From Alphaproteobacteria bacterium LSUCC0719 (GTDB lineage: Bacteria > Pseudomonadota > Alphaproteobacteria > Puniceispirillales > Puniceispirillaceae), in the NCBI GenBank assembly GCA_040839025.1, contig JBFPJN010000003.1, forward strand, positions 1 through 64,000: a stretch of 64,000 nucleotides of DNA, given 5' to 3'. Positions 60,978 to 64,000 of this stretch are shown one piece after another. Numbering within the stretch: position 1 is the stretch's first letter; every line of letters starts with the position of its first letter. The translations under genes were made by a program, and so were the position numbers. The notes under the pieces were generated by a model. The model saw only the letters and a list, made by a program, of their open reading frames with translations, searched no databases and was not told the origin of the DNA.

Positions 60978-61313
60978 CTATTCGGACACGACCCCGATTG
61001 TCTGCACCGGCGCGCCATCCGGCGACAGCCGCCAGATCTGCGGCCCCTGCGGTGTATCGACAACAATGACGAACCCGTCACCATCGGCGCTTGCCGAGCG
61101 AAGCGTCACCCCCTTGGGAAGCGAGATCGACATTTCGGCCGGCGGTGCGCTCATCTTTGCCAGCCGCGAGGCGATGGTGCCGATCACCACCGCTGTCAGC
61201 ACGATGATCAGAACCCCCATGATGATGGCCGCGGCCTTGATCATGCCCAGATTCCGCACGATGGCGGATGGCTGTGCCTCATGATCCGCCGCCTTTGGGT
61301 CACCAGATTGCAT
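60978..61313 (-). CDS. DUF6476-like small membrane protein
   Basis: The 111-residue protein has a polar N-terminus, one membrane segment (about 27-47, AAAIIMGVLIIVLTAVVIGTIAS) and a periplasmic domain with EMSISLPKGVTLRSASADGDGFVIVVDTPQGPQIWRLSPDG. The layout resembles the small alphaproteobacterial proteins of the DUF6476 type. It converges with the YggT-like gene across a 7-base gap. The family call is tentative; the function is unknown. Confidence 0.55.
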   Translation of the reverse strand: MQSGDPKAADHEAQPSAIVRNLGMIKAAAIIMGVLIIVLTAVVIGTIASRLAKMSAPPAEMSISLPKGVTLRSASADGDGFVIVVDTPQGPQIWRLSPDGAPVQTIGVVSE

Positions 61314-61389
61314 CACAATGCCTTTCCGGGACGCCGCCGCCCCATTGAAGAGTGTCTTCGCCGGTCAATATAGGCTAGTCTGCCCGCCA

Positions 61390-62412
61390 ATGACCAGCAA
61401 CGCCACACAGCATCTGACAGTTACCGCCGATGACACCGCCGGCGGCGACCGTCTCGACCGGTTTCTTGCCGCCGCCGTGACAGGCGACGAGCCGTTGTCG
61501 CGCACCCGCGTCAAGGCGCTGATCCTCGAAGGTGCCGTGACCGAGGACGGCACGGTGATAACCGACCCGTCACAGGCGGTCCGTGACGGTGCCACCTATG
61601 TGTTGAGCCTGCCGCCGGTGCGCGACGCCAGACCGGTGGCGCAGGATATTCCCCTCGACATCATGTTCGAGGATGCGGACCTGATTGTGATCAACAAACC
61701 GGCTGGCATGGTTGTCCACCCCGGTCCGGGACAGCCCGATGGCACGCTTGTCAACGCGCTGATCAACCATTGTGGCAACGGCCTGACGGGCATTGGCGGC
61801 GAAATGCGGCCCGGCATTGTCCACCGGCTGGACAAGGACACATCCGGCGTGATGCTGGCGGCAAAGAGCCAGCGCGCCCATACCCGCCTGACCGACATGT
61901 TCGCCGCCCACGATCTGGACAGATGCTACACCGCCATCCTGTGGGGCATGCCGGGCGAGAATGACGGAAGGATCGAAGCGCCGCTCGGCCGTTCGAACCG
62001 CGACCGGAAAAAGCAGGCCGTTGTCGCGAATGGCCGGTTTGCCGCCACGAACTGGCGTGTGATCCGCCGCCTTCCCCCCTTTGCCAGCCTTGTTGAATGT
62101 CGGCTGGAAACCGGGCGCACGCACCAGATTCGTGTTCATATGGCGCATCTTGGGCATGGGGTGATCGGCGATTCCGTCTATGGCCGACCAATGCGAAGCG
62201 GCCAGATGCCGGATGCGCCGGCGCGTGACTGTCTGACCGAAATCCGCCGGTTTGGCCGCCAGGCGCTGCATGCGACGCGCCTGGGGCTGGCCCATCCGGT
62301 GACCGGCGAGATGCTGGAATTCGAAACCCCGCTGCCAGCCGACATGAGCGCGCTGGTCGGCATTATCGAACAGGGAATCGCGCGCCGCGCCACGGCCCGC
62401 CCCCGGCGCTAG
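61390..62412 (+). CDS. rluD: 23S rRNA pseudouridine synthase RluD
   Basis: The 340-residue protein has an N-terminal S4 RNA-binding domain (about 18-85, LDRFLAAAVTGDEPLSRTRVKALILEGAVTEDG) and a catalytic domain with GMVVHPGPGQPDGTLVNAL, the catalytic Asp in HRLDKDTSGVML (about 145-156), and VECRLETGRTHQIRVHMAHLGHGVIGD (about 235-261). It modifies 23S rRNA helix 69. It is directly upstream of rpoH, the usual alphaproteobacterial order. Confidence 0.95.
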   Translation: MTSNATQHLTVTADDTAGGDRLDRFLAAAVTGDEPLSRTRVKALILEGAVTEDGTVITDPSQAVRDGATYVLSLPPVRDARPVAQDIPLDIMFEDADLIVINKPAGMVVHPGPGQPDGTLVNALINHCGNGLTGIGGEMRPGIVHRLDKDTSGVMLAAKSQRAHTRLTDMFAAHDLDRCYTAILWGMPGENDGRIEAPLGRSNRDRKKQAVVANGRFAATNWRVIRRLPPFASLVECRLETGRTHQIRVHMAHLGHGVIGDSVYGRPMRSGQMPDAPARDCLTEIRRFGRQALHATRLGLAHPVTGEMLEFETPLPADMSALVGIIEQGIARRATARPRR

Positions 62413-62471
62413 ACTTTCCAGAGATCGCAAAGAATATCGCTTTATTTCAAAGAGAAAGACAATATTCAGCC

Positions 62472-62500
62472 ATTGAATTCGGCCCACAAACCCCTATATA
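62472..62500 (+). promoter_or_regulatory. Possible rpoH promoter, heat-shock and housekeeping types overlapping
   Basis: ATTGAA (62472-62477), 13 bases, CCCCTATATA (62491-62500). This is close to the sigma-32 consensus CTTGAAA-N(11-14)-CCCATATA, while TTGAAT (62473) with 16 bases to TATATA also fits the vegetative consensus. It lies 177 bases before the rpoH ATG at 62677. Confidence 0.55.
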
Positions 62501-62676
62501 GACCCCGTAGGCAGACCTTCACCCATAAAAAGACTTTTGCCGAATATCGCCTTAATCCCGCCCTGAATGCGTGGTTTAGTCAGGTTAATGGCAATAGTCA
62601 TGACAAAGGCCGCTAATCCGTGCATCCCGGCCTCCATGAATGACCGCCTCCATGAATGAACGATGGAGAGAAACAG

Positions 62677-63603
62677 ATGGCAGTGTCGAAGACGAACCTC
62701 CCCGCGATCAGCCCGGACGGGAATCTGTCGCGCTATCTTGAGCAGATCCGCTCGTTCCCGATGCTTGAGCCGAAGGAAGAATACATGCTGGCCAAGGCAT
62801 GGAAGGAACGCGGCGATGTCGACGCCGCGCACCGGCTTGTGACAAGCCATCTGCGGCTTGTCGCCAAGATCGCGATGGGATATCGCGGCTATGGTCTTCC
62901 TGTTGCCGACCTGATTTCCGAGGGCAATCTGGGCATGATGCATGCGGTGAAGAAATTCGAGCCGGAAAAGGGATTCCGGCTTGCCACCTACGCCATGTGG
63001 TGGATCAAGGCGGCGATCCAGGAATATATCCTGCGCTCATGGTCGCTGGTCAAGATCGGCACCACCGCCGGCCAGAAAAAGCTGTTCTTCAATCTGCGCC
63101 GTATCAAGGGCCAGATCCAGGCCATCGATGATGGTGATCTGAAGCCCGAACAGGTAACCGAAATCGCCACCCGCCTCGACGTGACCGAGGCCGAGGTCAT
63201 GTCGATGAACCAGCGTATGGCCGGCAATGACCGTTCGCTGAATGTCCCGCTGTCACGCGACGGCGAGGGCAGCGGCGAATGGCAGGACTGGCTGGAGGAT
63301 GACAGCGAGGATCAGGAGACAACCTTTGCCGAAGCCGAGGAATTTTCCGCCCGCCAGCGTTTGATGATGGACGCCATCGGCGATCTGAACGAACGCGAAC
63401 AGCGGATCCTGCAGGCGCGCCGCCTTGCCGAACCACCGCTGACGCTGGAGGATCTTGCCGCCGAATTCGGGGTCAGCCGCGAACGGATCCGGCAGATCGA
63501 GGTGCGGGCCTTTGAAAAGCTGCAAAAGGCCGTCCGCGACAAGGCCGAGGAATTGAAGCTGCTGCCGGCAGACAGCGGCGAGGCTGCCCTTCTGGGGGCC
63601 TAG
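62677..63603 (+). CDS. rpoH: RNA polymerase heat-shock sigma factor RpoH (sigma-32)
   Basis: The 308-residue sigma factor has region 2 with [61 protein letters not shown]-type elements (about 56-115), the RpoH-specific box [13 protein letters not shown] (about 132-144) and region 4 with [29 protein letters not shown] (about 256-284). It directs heat-shock transcription. The ATG at 62677 follows GGAGAGAAACAG. It follows rluD after 264 bases. Confidence 0.96.
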   Translation: [308 protein letters not shown]

Positions 63604-63683
63604 GCCGAAAATGGCGTGCCGTCTCGCCGGTTTGTGAAGCGGTGCTAACCTCTGCTTAACATATACCCGGCATCATCGGGTAC

Positions 63684-64000
63684 ATGGTACCCTTTGCCCG
63701 AAATCTACAAAATCTATCTGCCGAACATCAATCTGCCGGATACCAGGCCGATGATCGGCGCTGCGGTCATTGGAAACCCCTGTGCCGATTTGGGGCCGGG
63801 GTCATCAGGACCAGAGCCATCAGGACCGGTATCGTTCCTGTCGTCGCGGTCATGATGCTGGCGCTTGGCGGGTGCGGGTCCGGCACCCAGAAGACTGTTC
63901 ATCTCGACGGGCCCGGCAATACCGGCCCCGGCAATACGGCAGATATCGATATGGTGGCCGATTCCGGGGGCATCGAGGCCACCGGCCCGTCAGCCGAGCA
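63684..64000 (+). CDS. Putative lipoprotein, cut by the window end
   Basis: This open frame runs from ATG at 63684 to the window edge without a stop. The segment TGIVPVVAVMMLALGGCGSG (63830-63900) has the hydrophobic core and lipobox (LALGGC) of an exported lipoprotein; the residues after the Cys are polar and Gly/Asn-rich. The true start may lie inside this frame, nearer the signal, since the first 45 codons look non-conserved and have no strong ribosome binding site. Its product cannot be named from this part. Confidence 0.5.
   Translation, partial: MVPFARNLQNLSAEHQSAGYQADDRRCGHWKPLCRFGAGVIRTRAIRTGIVPVVAVMMLALGGCGSGTQKTVHLDGPGNTGPGNTADIDMVADSGGIEATGPSAE

Noticed and set aside
63655-63690. 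Terminator after rpoH
   Set aside because: TACCCG and CGGGTA can pair (6 bp), but no T tract follows and the next frame begins at once, so it is too weak to call.

Overview
The window is a GC-rich chromosomal segment from a Gram-negative alphaproteobacterium. The clues are a complete mur/fts (dcw) cluster followed by lpxC, bamD, recN and ligA, alphaproteobacterial families such as DUF3422 and DUF2237, a long-linker FtsZ ending in the usual C-terminal peptide, a meso-diaminopimelate type MurE, and an rluD-rpoH pair. Gene order and protein style suggest the Rhodospirillales/SAR116 neighbourhood. That placement is an inference from memory and was not tested by a search.

Layout. 1-22,000: mostly short transcription units for small metabolic and envelope proteins. 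They include a monooxygenase-like protein, a cupin, a His-rich membrane-anchored protein, a dienelactone hydrolase, a secreted DUF1800/DUF1501 pair, two different homocysteine methyltransferase-type enzymes, hydrolases, DUF3422, a glutathione peroxidase, TPR and rhodanese proteins, YbaK, TfoX-N, PlsC, TusA, a TerB/DnaJ protein and a Uup-type ABC-F ATPase. 21,780-26,760: an accessory zone around the core genes DUF374 and rnpB. It holds an atypical UDG-like gene, a 79-nt duplication of the rnpB 3' end that brackets a broken higBA module, a HEPN-motif protein and the 5' stump of a phage endolysin gene. 27,090-45,885: the dcw cluster mraZ-rsmH-ftsL-ftsI-murE-murF-mraY-murD-ftsW-murG-murC-murB-ddl-ftsQ-ftsA-ftsZ, all on + and mostly with overlapping stop/start codons, closed by a strong terminator. 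46,162-51,887: lpxC, bamD, recN, ligA. 51,884-56,889: pepP, prmA and uvrD on the minus strand. 57,076-64,000: mlaA-mlaC, ettA, a YggT-like protein, rluD, rpoH and the start of a lipoprotein gene.

How the genes fit together. The dcw genes make the soluble UDP-MurNAc-pentapeptide (MurB, MurC, MurD, MurE, MurF, Ddl), the lipid intermediates (MraY, MurG), the polymerase/transpeptidase pair (FtsW, FtsI) and the divisome core (FtsL, FtsQ, FtsA, FtsZ). MraZ probably represses the whole run through three TGGGA boxes on the minus strand overlapping the putative mraZ promoter. LpxC, BamD, MlaA, MlaC, PlsC and DUF374 belong to outer-membrane lipid and protein biogenesis.

The most unusual parts are the rnpB 3'-end duplication flanking a frameshifted toxin-antitoxin module, the solitary HEPN protein beside it, a 24-codon ORF with an almost perfect Shine-Dalgarno sequence and twin identical terminators, and a 46-codon ORF wedged between ftsA and ftsZ. 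No tRNA, rRNA, CRISPR array, intact IS element or integrase was seen.
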